A stretch of DNA of 64,000 nt from Candidatus Daviesbacteria bacterium (GCA_016187025.1 JACPKM010000001.1:310001-374000); one strand, 5' to 3'; positions 1 to 7,656 are shown, numbered from the stretch's first letter. Notes: a model not told the origin generated them from the letters alone. A program made the numbers and translations.

Positions 1-1
1 C

Positions 2-544
2 GGAACTGGCCGCGAGTTTGTCTCAGAAATTGTCGGTGGAGCAATTCCCCGGGAATTTATCCCACCAATTGAAAAAGGTGTTATCGAAAAAGAAGATACC
101 GGAATTTTGGCTGGATACCCAGTAACTGATATTCGGGTAGTTGTTTATGATGGTTCATTCCACGATGTAGATTCCTCAGAGGTAGCTTTTAAAATTGCTG
201 CTTCCTTAGGTCTTTCTGAGGCTGCGAAAAGAGCGGATATGGTTCTACTTGAGCCTATCATGAAAGTGGAGGTTACCACTCCTGATGAGTTTTTAGGGGA
301 TATTATTGGAGATTTATCTTCAAAAAGAGCGCAAATTCTTTCATCTGAGACAAAAGGAAATGCTAGAGTAGTTATTGCCTTGGTTCCTCTGGCAGAAATG
401 CATGGATACGCAACAGCTATCAGAAGTATGTCTCAAGGAAGAGCAACCTATTATATGGAAGCAGATCATTATGAAGAAGTTCCATCAAATATTACTCAAA
501 AAATTATCGAAACCTCAGGGTTCACCGGAAGAGTAGAGCACTAG
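2..544 (+). CDS. fusA: Elongation factor G, C-terminal part (5' truncated by window edge)
   Basis: The reading frame is open from base 2, giving the last 180 residues of EF-G, the GTPase that drives translocation on the ribosome and, with RRF, recycles it. The visible part is the end of domain IV and all of domain V: the family signature around GYPVTDIRVVVYDGSFHDVD, then the domain V fold ending in the conserved run with MHGYATAIRSMSQGRATY. The TTG at 107 is internal, not the start. It sits 91 bases ahead of tuf, the usual str-operon order; rpsL and rpsG would be expected upstream, outside the window. Assignment is secure. Confidence 0.97.
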   Translation, partial: GTGREFVSEIVGGAIPREFIPPIEKGVIEKEDTGILAGYPVTDIRVVVYDGSFHDVDSSEVAFKIAASLGLSEAAKRADMVLLEPIMKVEVTTPDEFLGDIIGDLSSKRAQILSSETKGNARVVIALVPLAEMHGYATAIRSMSQGRATYYMEADHYEEVPSNITQKIIETSGFTGRVEH

Positions 545-559
545 TTTCTAATTTCCCTA

Positions 560-588
560 TTGCATTTTTGGGACAGCTATTGTATATT
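560..588 (+). promoter_or_regulatory. Candidate sigma-70 type promoter for tuf
   Basis: TTGCAT (560-565), a 17-base spacer, and TATATT (583-588) lie between fusA and tuf, predicting a start near 595. The resulting short leader holds a perfect 7-bp hairpin, CCAGCTT/AAGCTGG at 596-602 and 607-613 with loop TGGG, followed by ATTTT. That could be a weak terminator for fusA read-through or a leader structure for tuf. Seen in sequence; activity is inferred. Confidence 0.5.
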
Positions 589-635
589 CTTTTTACCAGC
601 TTTGGGAAGCTGGATTTTAATAGCTTGTAATTATT

Positions 636-1814
636 ATGGCAGGTACATTTCAAAGAACAAAACCACACGTAAATATTGGAACCATGGGTCATGTTGATCA
701 TGGAAAGACAACCCTAACTTCCGCAATTACTAAAGTCCTTGCAGACAAAGGAATGGCAGAATACAGAGCATACGATCAAATCGATGCAGCCCCAGAAGAA
801 AAAGCCCGCGGAATTACAATCAACATCTCTCATCAAGAATACGAGACCGAAAAAAGACATTATGCACACATTGACATGCCAGGTCATGCAGATTACATCA
901 AAAACATGATTACTGGTGCAGCACAAGCCGATGGAGCAATTCTGGTTGTTTCTGCTCCAGATGGTCCAATGCCTCAAACAAGAGAGCATTTGTTACTGGC
1001 TCGGCAAGTAGGAGTTCCAGCTATTGTAGTATTTTTGAACAAAACTGATATGGTTGATGATCCGGAACTGCTGGATTTGGTTGAAGAAGAGGTTAGAGAC
1101 TTACTGAAAAAATATGAATATGATCCCCAATCGCCAATAATTAGAGGTTCTGCGAAAAAAGCTCTTGACGGTGATGCAGAAAGCGTCAAAGCAATAGAGG
1201 AGTTAATGGCAAAAGTCGATGAATGGATTCCTACTCCAGTGCGTGAGAAAGACAAACCATTTTTGATGGCTGTTGAGGATGTATTTTCTATCAAAGGTCG
1301 TGGAACTGTTGTTACAGGAAGAATTGAAAGAGGAGTTGTTAAAGTAAACGAGGAAGTGGAAATAGTAGGGATTAGGCCAACCACTAAATCAGTTGTTACA
1401 GGAATTGAGATGTTTCACAAGCTTTTGGAGCAAGGAGAAGCAGGAGATAATGCCGGAGTGCTTTTGAGGGGTATTGAAAAAGATGATGTTGAAAGAGGTC
1501 AAGTTTTAGCAAAACCGGGTTCCATTACTCCTCACTCCGAGTTTGAAGCAGAGGTCTATATTCTTTCCAAAGAAGAAGGTGGCAGACACACTCCATTTTT
1601 TAAAGGATACAGACCACAGTTTTATGTTAGAACCACAGATGTGACTGGTGAGGTAACTCTACCAGATGGTGTAGAAATGGTTATGCCAGGTGATACCACT
1701 AAAATGAAAGTTAAGCTTATTACTCCGGTTGCTATGGAAGAGGGTTTGAGATTTGCTGTTCGCGAAGGTGGGAAAACTGTCGGGGCAGGAGTAATTACTA
1801 AAATAATTGCTTAA
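636..1814 (+). CDS. tuf: Elongation factor Tu
   Basis: EF-Tu delivers aminoacyl-tRNA to the ribosomal A site as a GTP complex. The 392-residue product has the normal length. GTPase motifs are in order: G1 GHVDHGKT (residues 18-25), the RGITI switch I segment, G3 DMPGHADY (DCPGHADY in many bacteria, so Cys is Met here), and G4 NKTDMVDD. Domains II and III follow with RGTVVTGRIERG and the C-terminal FAVREGGKTVGAGVI. The start is ATG 636. It follows fusA after 91 bases and is closed by a strong hairpin terminator at 1833-1853, so it can be transcribed apart from the S10 operon. Confidence 0.98.
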   Translation: MAGTFQRTKPHVNIGTMGHVDHGKTTLTSAITKVLADKGMAEYRAYDQIDAAPEEKARGITINISHQEYETEKRHYAHIDMPGHADYIKNMITGAAQADGAILVVSAPDGPMPQTREHLLLARQVGVPAIVVFLNKTDMVDDPELLDLVEEEVRDLLKKYEYDPQSPIIRGSAKKALDGDAESVKAIEELMAKVDEWIPTPVREKDKPFLMAVEDVFSIKGRGTVVTGRIERGVVKVNEEVEIVGIRPTTKSVVTGIEMFHKLLEQGEAGDNAGVLLRGIEKDDVERGQVLAKPGSITPHSEFEAEVYILSKEEGGRHTPFFKGYRPQFYVRTTDVTGEVTLPDGVEMVMPGDTTKMKVKLITPVAMEEGLRFAVREGGKTVGAGVITKIIA

Positions 1815-1832
1815 AAAGTTATTTATTTAGCT

Positions 1833-1853
1833 GGGCCGAAAGGCCCTTTTTTT
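1833..1853 (+). terminator. Intrinsic terminator after tuf
   Basis: GGGCC / GAAA loop / GGCCC followed at once by seven T. A compact 5-bp GC stem with a GNRA loop and T-run is a textbook Rho-independent terminator and separates tuf from rpsJ. Confidence 0.9.
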
Positions 1854-1857
1854 GACG

Positions 1858-1877
1858 TTTTTGACTAAAGTCAAAAA
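1858..1877 (+). repeat. Perfect 20-bp inverted repeat between tuf and rpsJ
   Basis: TTTTTGACT-AA-AGTCAAAAA reads the same on both strands apart from the AA centre. It lies 4 bases after the tuf terminator T-run. It could act as a second, bidirectional terminator or a protein site; nothing else identifies it. Confidence 0.6.
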
Positions 1878-1922
1878 GGCAAGGTTCTGCGAGCACGAAG
1901 TATAATTTCTTACACTGAAGTG

Positions 1923-1937
1923 CGAAGCAGGTCCTTA
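1923..1937 (+). repeat. Dispersed intergenic repeat, copy 1 (inverted copy at 34815-34829)
   Basis: This 15-base sequence occurs in reverse complement, without mismatch, upstream of the permease gene at 34860. A second shared block, GTTCTGCGA, lies upstream here (about 1884-1892) and in matching order at about 34830-34838 on the other strand. Both sites are intergenic, so this looks like a REP-type dispersed element, here split by an insertion of about 20 bases. Two TATAAT-like hexamers (1901-1906 and 1943-1948) fall in or next to it; the second could be the rpsJ -10, but no -35 is convincing. Confidence 0.55.
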
Positions 1938-1977
1938 TACTGTATAATTGTAGCACTTTAAAAGGTAAAGGAAAAAT

Positions 1978-2286
1978 ATGGCCAGAGGCAGAATTAGAAT
2001 AAAACTAAAAAGCTATGACCACAGGGTGTTAGACAACACTTGTGAATCCTTATTGGATACAGCTTTAAGAACAGGTGCAAAAATCTTAGGTCCTATACCA
2101 CTTCCCACAAAAATCGAAAGAATCACCGTATTGAAATCTCCCCATGTTGATAAAAACGCTAGAGAACATTTTGAAATAAAAACCCATAAAAGAGTAATTG
2201 ATATTGTTGAACCTACTCAAAAGACCATTGATTCTTTAATGCATTTGGAAATTCCTGCAGGAGTAGATATAGAAGTCAAAATGTAA
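1978..2286 (+). CDS. rpsJ: Small ribosomal subunit protein uS10
   Basis: uS10 binds the head of the 30S subunit. The 102-residue protein has family length and features: RIRIKLKSYDHRVLD at the N terminus, the GPIPLPTKIERITVLKSPHVDK loop region, and the C-terminal DIVEPTQKTIDSLMHLEIPAGVDIEVK. The start is ATG 1978 after the purine-rich AAAGGTAAAGGAAAAAT. It is first in the S10 operon but is separated from rplC by about 270 bases holding an attenuator-like structure, which is unusual because these two genes are normally adjacent. Confidence 0.97.
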   Translation: MARGRIRIKLKSYDHRVLDNTCESLLDTALRTGAKILGPIPLPTKIERITVLKSPHVDKNAREHFEIKTHKRVIDIVEPTQKTIDSLMHLEIPAGVDIEVKM

Positions 2287-2374
2287 TCTTTCTGCTGCCC
2301 CATCGGCTAGCTTTAATCCTTAGCTTGCATTTAGCTTCAGATGTGTGTTAGAATTCCGTAAGTACATGACATTG

Positions 2375-2553
2375 TTGTCAGGTTGATTTAACAATTAGTT
2401 AAATTATCAGTAGATCGCGTCCTTCGTAGGGATGTTGATACTGACTCAGGATAAACTGGGAAGGTATTAATAACTTGTCCTGAGGAACGAAGTGACGGAG
2501 GATACTGAGTGAGCTCCTGAGATTAGTCAAAGGACTCACTCTTTTTTGTGCTT
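2375..2553 (+). promoter_or_regulatory. Structured leader of rplC with alternative pairings (putative attenuator)
   Basis: Non-coding spacer between rpsJ and rplC. A possible promoter is TTGTCA (2375-2380) with TTAAAT (2399-2404, 18-base spacer). CTCAGGA (2445-2451) can pair with TCCTGAG at 2478-2484 or with an identical TCCTGAG at 2515-2521. The second pairing overlaps the 5' arm of the terminator hairpin at 2507-2541, so it would compete with termination. A TTTAAC/GTTAAA hairpin also lies near 2387-2403. Control by a ribosomal protein of this operon is the natural guess, but no known leader class is recognised. Confidence 0.5.
2507..2547 (+). terminator. Terminator hairpin abutting the rplC start
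   Basis: GAGTGAG-(C)-TCC at 2507-2517 pairs with GGACTCACTC at 2532-2541, with one bulged C, and is followed by six T (2542-2547). The rplC start is 7 bases further on. Its position just before a start codon suggests a conditional terminator rather than an end-of-operon one. Confidence 0.65.
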
Positions 2554-3267
2554 ATGATAAACACTTTACTTGGAATTAAAAAACAAATGACTAGTACCTA
2601 TGATGCCCGCGGTAGACGGGTAGGCGCTACTGTTATCGAACTTAGCCCTAATTTTGTTACTCAAGTTAAATCAAAAGAAGGAAAGGATGGCTACAGTGCC
2701 ATCCAAGTTGGTTTTGGAACAAAAAAGAATATTAAAAAGCCCCAAATGGGACATATTAAAAAATCAGGCCTTGATCAACAAATCAGATGGTTTAGAGAAG
2801 TCAAAATTGCAGATAATGAAGAGAGTTTAAAACCTGGACAGCAAATTAGACTGGACCAGGTTTTTTCTGTAGGAGATATAGTGAAAGTAACTGGTACCTC
2901 CAAAGGTAGAGGGTTTGCCGGTGTTGTTAAAAGACATGGGTTTCACGGTGGTCCAAAAACACATGGTCAATCAGACAGACACAGAGCTCCTGGATCAATC
3001 GGCTCAGGTACTACACCAGGAAGGGTATATAGAGGAAAAAGTATGGCAGGGCATATGGGTAATGTCACAGTCAGTGTCAAAAACTTAGAAGTTGTTGGAG
3101 TGGATAAGAAAGCAAGTTTACTTGTTGTCAAAGGTGGAATTCCAGGGCCAGCTGGGAGTTTGCTAACAGTAAAAAAGCTAGGTGTGCTAAGAGGTTATAC
3201 TCCTCCACCAGAAGAAAAAGTTGATGAGGAAGAAGAAAAGAAAGAAGAGGTATCAGAAAATGCCTAG
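2554..3267 (+). CDS. rplC: Large ribosomal subunit protein uL3
   Basis: uL3 is an early 50S assembly protein reaching the peptidyl-transferase centre. The 237-residue product shows the family core: GLLGxK-like N terminus (TLLGIKKQM), KGRGFAGVVKRHGFHGGPKTHGQSDRHRAPGSIG and GRVYRGKSMAGHMGN. The C terminus carries an acidic/lysine tail (DEEEEKKEE). ATG 2554 is preferred; the in-frame GTG at 2548 lies right against the terminator T-run. The last 8 bases overlap the start of rplD, implying coupled translation. Confidence 0.96.
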   Translation: MINTLLGIKKQMTSTYDARGRRVGATVIELSPNFVTQVKSKEGKDGYSAIQVGFGTKKNIKKPQMGHIKKSGLDQQIRWFREVKIADNEESLKPGQQIRLDQVFSVGDIVKVTGTSKGRGFAGVVKRHGFHGGPKTHGQSDRHRAPGSIGSGTTPGRVYRGKSMAGHMGNVTVSVKNLEVVGVDKKASLLVVKGGIPGPAGSLLTVKKLGVLRGYTPPPEEKVDEEEEKKEEVSENA

Positions 3268-3976
3268 AGTCAAAAAAGAAGAGCAAAAAGTGTCAGTAAA
3301 GCCTAAGGTAGTCAAAACTGCCACTAAAAAGTCAGCAGGATTGAGCATTCCTGTTTATTCTTTGGCTGGTGCAAGTGCTGGAGAAATGGAACTGCCAAAA
3401 GAAATCTTTGGCCAAAAAGTTAATCAACATCTTTTATCACAAGCGGTTAGGGTATATATGACAAACTCCAAGGAGTTTACAGCTTCTACTAAAACCAGGG
3501 GTGAGGTAATGGGTTCAACAGCCAAAATATTCAGACAAAAAGGCACTGGGAGAGCAAGGCATGGATCAATTATGGCTCCTATTTTTGTTGGCGGTGGAAT
3601 AGTATTTGGTCCAAAGCCAAGAAAGGTAAGGCTGGATTTGCCAAAAAAGATGAAAAAAGCAAGTCTGGTTTCTGCTTTTTCAAGCAAAGCAGAAGAAAAA
3701 TCTATTTTTGGCTTGAGTGGAGTTGAAAAAGCAACCGGAAAGACAAAACAGATGAGCAGTTTTTTGGATAAAGTTTTTGATGGAAAGAAAAAAACTGTTT
3801 TAATTTTAACCGGAGAAAAAAATGACAACATCGTTAGGGCCTCAAGAAATATTTCAGGAGTTGATGTCTTACCAGCCAACCTCATAAATACTTATGAGCT
3901 TTTAAAACATGAGGTCTTACTGCTTACAAAAGATGCTTTAGAAAAATTGAATTTAGGAAAAGGAGTAAAAAGTTAA
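3260..3976 (+). CDS. rplD: Large ribosomal subunit protein uL4
   Basis: uL4 lines the peptide exit tunnel and in enterobacteria also regulates the S10 operon. The 238-residue product begins at ATG 3260, inside the end of rplC. About 35 basic N-terminal residues (MPRVKKEEQKVSVKPKVVKT) precede the usual fold. The family core with the exit-tunnel loop follows: STKTRGEVMGSTAKIFRQKGTGRARHG, then GGGIVFGPKPRK. The C-terminal segment reaches ARNISGVDVLPANLINTYELL. It is longer at the N terminus than the roughly 205 residues usual in the family. The stop overlaps rplW by one base. Confidence 0.95.
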   Translation: MPRVKKEEQKVSVKPKVVKTATKKSAGLSIPVYSLAGASAGEMELPKEIFGQKVNQHLLSQAVRVYMTNSKEFTASTKTRGEVMGSTAKIFRQKGTGRARHGSIMAPIFVGGGIVFGPKPRKVRLDLPKKMKKASLVSAFSSKAEEKSIFGLSGVEKATGKTKQMSSFLDKVFDGKKKTVLILTGEKNDNIVRASRNISGVDVLPANLINTYELLKHEVLLLTKDALEKLNLGKGVKS

Positions 3977-4413
3977 TGTTCATTATTTTGAAAAAACCAT
4001 TAGTGACTGAAAAATCAATGACCTTGGCACAAAAGGGTTTATATACTTTTGAGGTAAACAAAAAAGCTACAAAAGATCAAATTGCAAAAGAAGTTGCCAA
4101 AAGGTTTAGTGTTAATATCTTGAGTGTAAAGACTATAAATACTAAAGGAGCGCTAAAATCTCAAAAAAGGGTGAGAAGATTATACAAACTTCCCGATACC
4201 AAAAAGGCGATAGTTCAGGTTCAAAAAGGGCAAAAAATTGCAATTTTTGAGACACCTAAAGCCTCTGAAGAAGCGGTTGTAACCAAGGTCGAAGAAGAGC
4301 CAGTAATAATGAAAGAGAAAAAAGATTTGCTAGGTAAGACAAAAGTAAAAGTTGAGAAAAATATAGGCGCTGAAAGACTAACAACCCAGAGAAAGGTAAT
4401 AACTGGTAAATAA
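3976..4413 (+). CDS. rplW: Large ribosomal subunit protein uL23
   Basis: uL23 sits at the exit-tunnel mouth and docks SRP, trigger factor and SecY. The core is residues 1 to about 95 (IILKKPLVTEKSMTLAQKGLYTFEVNKKATKDQIAKEVAKRFSV, then the basic loop with RVRRLYKLPDTKKAIV; both spans are quoted only for recognition by their first residues). About 50 further charged residues (EEEPVIMKEKKDLLGK) make the protein 145 residues against about 95-100 normally. ATG 3976 overlaps the rplD stop (TAATG). Confidence 0.92.
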   Translation: MFIILKKPLVTEKSMTLAQKGLYTFEVNKKATKDQIAKEVAKRFSVNILSVKTINTKGALKSQKRVRRLYKLPDTKKAIVQVQKGQKIAIFETPKASEEAVVTKVEEEPVIMKEKKDLLGKTKVKVEKNIGAERLTTQRKVITGK

Positions 4414-4430
4414 GGACTAAAACCCTTGCC

Positions 4431-4449
4431 TTTTTTGCAAAGCAAAAAA
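4431..4449 (+). repeat. Small perfect hairpin between rplW and rplB
   Basis: TTTTTTGC-AAA-GCAAAAAA: an 8-bp stem with a 3-base loop, just ahead of the ATG at 4456. The same architecture recurs at 21796-21814 (CTTTTTGC-GAA-GCAAAAAG). T-rich on both strands, it could act as a weak bidirectional terminator or be a mobile mini-repeat. Its presence argues that the TTG at 4426 is not the rplB start. Confidence 0.55.
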
Positions 4450-4455
4450 CGTAAT

Positions 4456-5211
4456 ATGCAAACTGTTATAGCACCAAAAAGCTTAAAGACAATACTTAAA
4501 AAACATTCTGGCCGATCGGGAGGTCGAGTGACAGTTCGCGGTCAAGGCGGTAGGCAGAAAAGGTATTATAGAGAAGTTGATTTTAAGAGAAATAAATTAG
4601 GTGTTCAGGGTGAGATTATTAGCTTTGAATATGACCCAAATAGAAATGTCCAACTTGCCTTAGTTAAATATGAGGATGGAGAATATAAATATATCTTGGC
4701 GCCAAAAGATTTGAAAATGGGAAGCTTTGTAGTTTCCAATGACCGTACTGAGGTGAAGGTAGGAAATGCTTTAAGACTTAAAAATATGCCGGTTGGGACA
4801 TTTGTACATAATGTGGAGTTAACTCCCGGAAGAGGCGGCCAAATTGGTAGAAGTGCCGGAGTAGGATTACAACTTTTGGCAAAGGAATCAGGTTATGCGC
4901 ACTTGAAAATGCCATCTGGTGAGATTAGGAAGGTGTCCATGGAGTCTTTTGCAACTGTGGGTATGGTGGGAAATGAAGAGGTCAAGGATCGGGTATTGGG
5001 TAAAGCTGGTAGGGCAAGACATATGGGTAGAAGACCGACAGTAAGAGGTACTGCAATGGATCCTGAGTCACATGCTCATGGTGGAGGAGAAGGCAGATCT
5101 GGGGTTGGTAGAAAGAAGCCAATGACGGTATATGGTAAACCGGCTGTAGGAAAAACTAGAAAGAGAAAAAAGTGGACCAGTAAATATATCTTACAAAGGA
5201 GAACAAAATAA
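4456..5211 (+). CDS. rplB: Large ribosomal subunit protein uL2, short N terminus
   Basis: uL2 is essential for subunit joining and for the peptidyl-transferase centre. The 251-residue product has RVTVRGQGGRQKRYYREVDF, an SH3-like region, and the C-terminal GRRPTVRGTAMDPESHAHGG with the key His before EGRSGVGRKKP. It lacks roughly 25 N-terminal residues of the bacterial family (the segment starting AIKKYKPTSPGRR), opening instead at MQTVIAPKSLKTILKKHSGR. The alternative TTG 4426 would add only 10 residues unlike that segment. ATG 4456 is chosen for this reason and because of the hairpin at 4431-4449. Confidence 0.95.
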   Translation: MQTVIAPKSLKTILKKHSGRSGGRVTVRGQGGRQKRYYREVDFKRNKLGVQGEIISFEYDPNRNVQLALVKYEDGEYKYILAPKDLKMGSFVVSNDRTEVKVGNALRLKNMPVGTFVHNVELTPGRGGQIGRSAGVGLQLLAKESGYAHLKMPSGEIRKVSMESFATVGMVGNEEVKDRVLGKAGRARHMGRRPTVRGTAMDPESHAHGGGEGRSGVGRKKPMTVYGKPAVGKTRKRKKWTSKYILQRRTK

Positions 5212-5214
5212 ATC

Positions 5215-5499
5215 ATGGCAAGATCTAGTAAAAAAGGACCATATATTGATGAAAAATTAATGAGTAAAGTTCAGATGCAAAAGCAGTCCGGACAAAAATC
5301 ACCTATTAAGACTTGGGCAAGAAGAAGCCAAATTCCACCTGAGTTTGTAGGATATACTTTTATGGTTCATCAAGGGAAAAACTTTATAACAGTTTATGTA
5401 ACCGAGTCTATGGTGGGCCATAAGTTAGGCGAGTTTGCTCCAACTAGAACATTTAGAGGACATGGTAGCATCGCAAAAAGAACAATGGAGAAAACATAA
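5215..5499 (+). CDS. rpsS: Small ribosomal subunit protein uS19
   Basis: uS19 binds the 30S head next to S13. The 94-residue protein matches family length and motifs: MARSSKKGPYIDEKL, KTWARRSQIPPEFVGYTFMVHQGK and FAPTRTFRGH. It starts 3 bases after the rplB stop without a visible Shine-Dalgarno and is followed after one base by rplV. Nothing is odd here. Confidence 0.97.
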   Translation: MARSSKKGPYIDEKLMSKVQMQKQSGQKSPIKTWARRSQIPPEFVGYTFMVHQGKNFITVYVTESMVGHKLGEFAPTRTFRGHGSIAKRTMEKT

Positions 5500-5500
5500 T

Positions 5501-5908
5501 ATGGAAATTGTTTCAAGTCAAAAATATATAAATTCAGCACCCCGTAAGTTGAGGTTATTGGCTGAAATGGTAAGGAAGATGAGTCCACAACAGGCTCTAG
5601 AGACCTTAAGGTTTACTCCTAAGGCTGCGGCTAAGGATTTAGAGAAAGCTGTTAAGGTTGCTTTAGCAAACGCCAAGCAAGCAGGTCTAGATGATTTGGG
5701 TTTAATTTTTGCCAAGATTGAGGTTAACGAAGGGGCCAAGATGAGAAGGTTTAGAGCTGGAACCAGAGGCAGGGTTAAGCCTTATAAAAAGAGAATGAGC
5801 CATATTAAAATTGTCCTTTCGGATAATCAAGTTAAAAGTGTAAAAAAGGAAGAAGGAAAGGAGGCAGAAGTAAAACGTGGGACAAAAAATTCATCCAGTA
5901 GGATTTAG
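5501..5908 (+). CDS. rplV: Large ribosomal subunit protein uL22
   Basis: uL22 lines the exit tunnel. The 135-residue product starts at ATG 5501, just after rpsS. The frame continues upstream into rpsS, but the family N terminus matches MEIVSSQKYINSAPRKLRLLA. The tunnel loop is KMRRFRAGTRGRVKPYKKRMSHIKI. The last 20 or so residues (KKEEGKEAEVKRGTKNS) are a charged tail that overlaps the rpsC start by 32 bases. Confidence 0.94.
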   Translation: MEIVSSQKYINSAPRKLRLLAEMVRKMSPQQALETLRFTPKAAAKDLEKAVKVALANAKQAGLDDLGLIFAKIEVNEGAKMRRFRAGTRGRVKPYKKRMSHIKIVLSDNQVKSVKKEEGKEAEVKRGTKNSSSRI

Positions 5909-6518
5909 AATTGGTACTTCTGCTAATTGGCAATCTAGATGGTTTGCCAAAGGTAGAAAATACAAGGATTTTGTCAGAGAAGACTTAAAAATAAGAACAG
6001 TTTTGCTTAAGAAATTAAGAGCTGCATCAATTTCTGCTGTTGAGATAGAAAGGTCAATTAACAAACTTAAAATTATCATTTTTGTCTCCAGACCAGGAGT
6101 GCTGATTGGTAGAGGTGGAACAGGATTGACTGAGTTGAAGAAGTTTTTAATGAAGGAGTTGAGCATCAAAGATGAGGGTGCTTTGGAGATTGTTCCAATG
6201 GAAGTAAGACATCCTGATTTGTCAGCATACCTGGTGGCGCAATCTGTGGCTGAACAACTCGTAAGAAGGATGCCTGCTCAAAGGGTAATGACTCAAGCAG
6301 TCGATAGGATTATGAGAGCAGGAGCAAAAGGAGCTAAGATAGTTTTATCTGGAAGGATTGGTGGGGCAGAGATTGCCAGAAGAGAGTGGAAAGCTTTGGG
6401 GACAATGCCGCTCCATACTCTAAGATCTGATATTGATTTTGTGGTTTATCCTGCTTTAACCAAATCCGGTTATGTAGGAGTAAAGGTGTGGATTAACCGA
6501 GGGGAGGTAGAAATTTAA
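5877..6518 (+). CDS. rpsC: Small ribosomal subunit protein uS3
   Basis: uS3 forms the mRNA entry channel. The protein has 213 residues: N-terminal MGQKIHPVGFRIG, a KH domain with RPGVLIGRGGTGLTELK (about residues 67-84), and the C-terminal domain with RRMPAQRVMTQAVDRIMRAGAKGAK. The start is GTG 5877, fixed by the conserved N terminus and by AAAGGAGG at 5857-5864, one of the clearer Shine-Dalgarno sequences here. It begins inside the rplV tail, so the two are translationally coupled. Confidence 0.97.
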   Translation: MGQKIHPVGFRIGTSANWQSRWFAKGRKYKDFVREDLKIRTVLLKKLRAASISAVEIERSINKLKIIIFVSRPGVLIGRGGTGLTELKKFLMKELSIKDEGALEIVPMEVRHPDLSAYLVAQSVAEQLVRRMPAQRVMTQAVDRIMRAGAKGAKIVLSGRIGGAEIARREWKALGTMPLHTLRSDIDFVVYPALTKSGYVGVKVWINRGEVEI

Positions 6519-6928
6519 TGGCATTGCTACAACCTAAAAGAACCAAATATCGCAAAGCTTTTAGAGGCGTGAGAACTGGTGTGGCAACCAGAGGCCAGTT
6601 TATATCTTTCGGTTCATTTGGTTTGAAAGCTATGGAAGCAGCTTGGATTACATCCAGGCAGATTGAAGCAGCAAGAAGAGCAATGGCTCATTACACTCAA
6701 AGAGGTGGACGTATTTGGATACGGGCATTTCCCGATAAGCCAATTACTAAACATCCAGCTGAGGCTAGAATGGGGTCTGGGAAAGGTGATGTTGAAGGAT
6801 TTGTTGCAGTTGTAAAACCTGGTCAGATAATTTTTGAAATGGGTGCAGTTTCTAAAGAGGTTGCAGAAGAAGCTTTGAGGTTGGCTTCTCATAAACTGCC
6901 ACTAAGTACCAAGTTTATAAGTCGATAA
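6518..6928 (+). CDS. rplP: Large ribosomal subunit protein uL16
   Basis: uL16 helps position tRNA in the A site. The 136 residues have family length, with LLQPKRTKYRKAFRG at the N terminus, the RGQFISFGSFGLKAMEAAWI region, and RIWIRAFPDKPITKHPAEARMGSGKG. Its ATG overlaps the rpsC stop (TAATG). It carries no extension, unlike its neighbours. Confidence 0.97.
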   Translation: MALLQPKRTKYRKAFRGVRTGVATRGQFISFGSFGLKAMEAAWITSRQIEAARRAMAHYTQRGGRIWIRAFPDKPITKHPAEARMGSGKGDVEGFVAVVKPGQIIFEMGAVSKEVAEEALRLASHKLPLSTKFISR

Positions 6929-6965
6929 AAATATAAGCAAAGCTTGAAATTTTAGAACTAAAATT

Positions 6966-7256
6966 ATGAAAAAACAAGATTTAGAACAATTAAAGAATTT
7001 AAGTATTAAGGAATTAGTACAAAAAGCAAACTCTTTAAAAGAAGAGATTCCGTCTTTGGTGATGGATAAAAACATGAATAAGTTAAAGGATTCAAAAGCC
7101 ATTTTTAAAACTAAAAAAAACTTGTCTCAGACTTTAACAATCTTAACTCAAAAAAAGAGTTTGCAAGACTTAGAGTCAGTAGACAAAAAAGAGGAAAAGC
7201 TGGAAGAAAAAACAGCAAAAAAGCAAAAAGTGAAAGGAGAAAAGAATAAAAAATGA
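6966..7256 (+). CDS. rpmC: Large ribosomal subunit protein uL29 with lysine-rich tail
   Basis: uL29 is a small helical protein at the exit tunnel. Its place between rplP and rpsQ and a weak helical-hairpin pattern (LEQLKNLSIKELVQKANSLKEE, then KDSKAIFKTKKNLSQTLTIL) identify it. The usual RxxxAR(I/V)xT motif is poorly kept (FKTKKNLSQTLT). The 96-residue product exceeds the usual 60-70 because of a Lys/Glu tail (KKEEKLEEKTAKKQKVK). A 37-base gap precedes it; the stop overlaps rpsQ as ATGA. Confidence 0.8.
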   Translation: MKKQDLEQLKNLSIKELVQKANSLKEEIPSLVMDKNMNKLKDSKAIFKTKKNLSQTLTILTQKKSLQDLESVDKKEEKLEEKTAKKQKVKGEKNKK

Positions 7257-7648
7257 CCGGTAGAGTAGTGTCAGCAAAATTGGCTAAAACAGTAACAGTG
7301 CTTGTCGAGAGAATAGCGAGGCATCCTGTTTATAAAAAGACCTTTAAACAAAGCAAAAGGTATCTTGTTCATGATGAGTTAGGTGCAAAAGAAGGAGATA
7401 TTGTGGATATTTTAAAGGTTAAACCTATCTCAAAAAATAAACACTGGGAAGTTAAAAAGATAATAGGCCAGGATATTGCAGAGATGGTTAAAGAGAAACT
7501 GAAAGAAGAAGCGCAAGAGAGTATTGCAGAGGTAATGCCGGAGGAGGAGAAGGAGGGGGAAGAGGTAAAAACGGAAGAAATTATAAAAGTAAAATCTCAG
7601 AAAAGGCAACAGAGAAAGGAAAATAAGCAAGAAGATAAGGGTGAATAA
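7253..7648 (+). CDS. rpsQ: Small ribosomal subunit protein uS17 with long charged tail
   Basis: uS17 is a primary 16S rRNA binder with an OB fold. Residues 1 to about 75 are typical: MTGRVVSAKLAKTVTVLVER, HPVYKKTFKQSKRYLVHDE and GDIVDILKVKPISKNKHWEV. About 55 further residues, rich in Glu, Lys and Gln, make a 131-residue protein against about 85 in most bacteria. ATG 7253 overlaps the rpmC stop (ATGA). Confidence 0.93.
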   Translation: MTGRVVSAKLAKTVTVLVERIARHPVYKKTFKQSKRYLVHDELGAKEGDIVDILKVKPISKNKHWEVKKIIGQDIAEMVKEKLKEEAQESIAEVMPEEEKEGEEVKTEEIIKVKSQKRQQRKENKQEDKGE

Positions 7649-7656
7649 CTTCCCCC

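Noticed and set aside
974..1384. Long antisense ORF opposite tuf, and similar ORFs opposite rplD, map and the surface gene
   Set aside because: They are mirror frames of strongly conserved genes with no start signals or recognisable domains.
4426..4456. TTG start of rplB
   Set aside because: It adds ten residues unlike uL2 and reads through a perfect hairpin; ATG 4456 is simpler.
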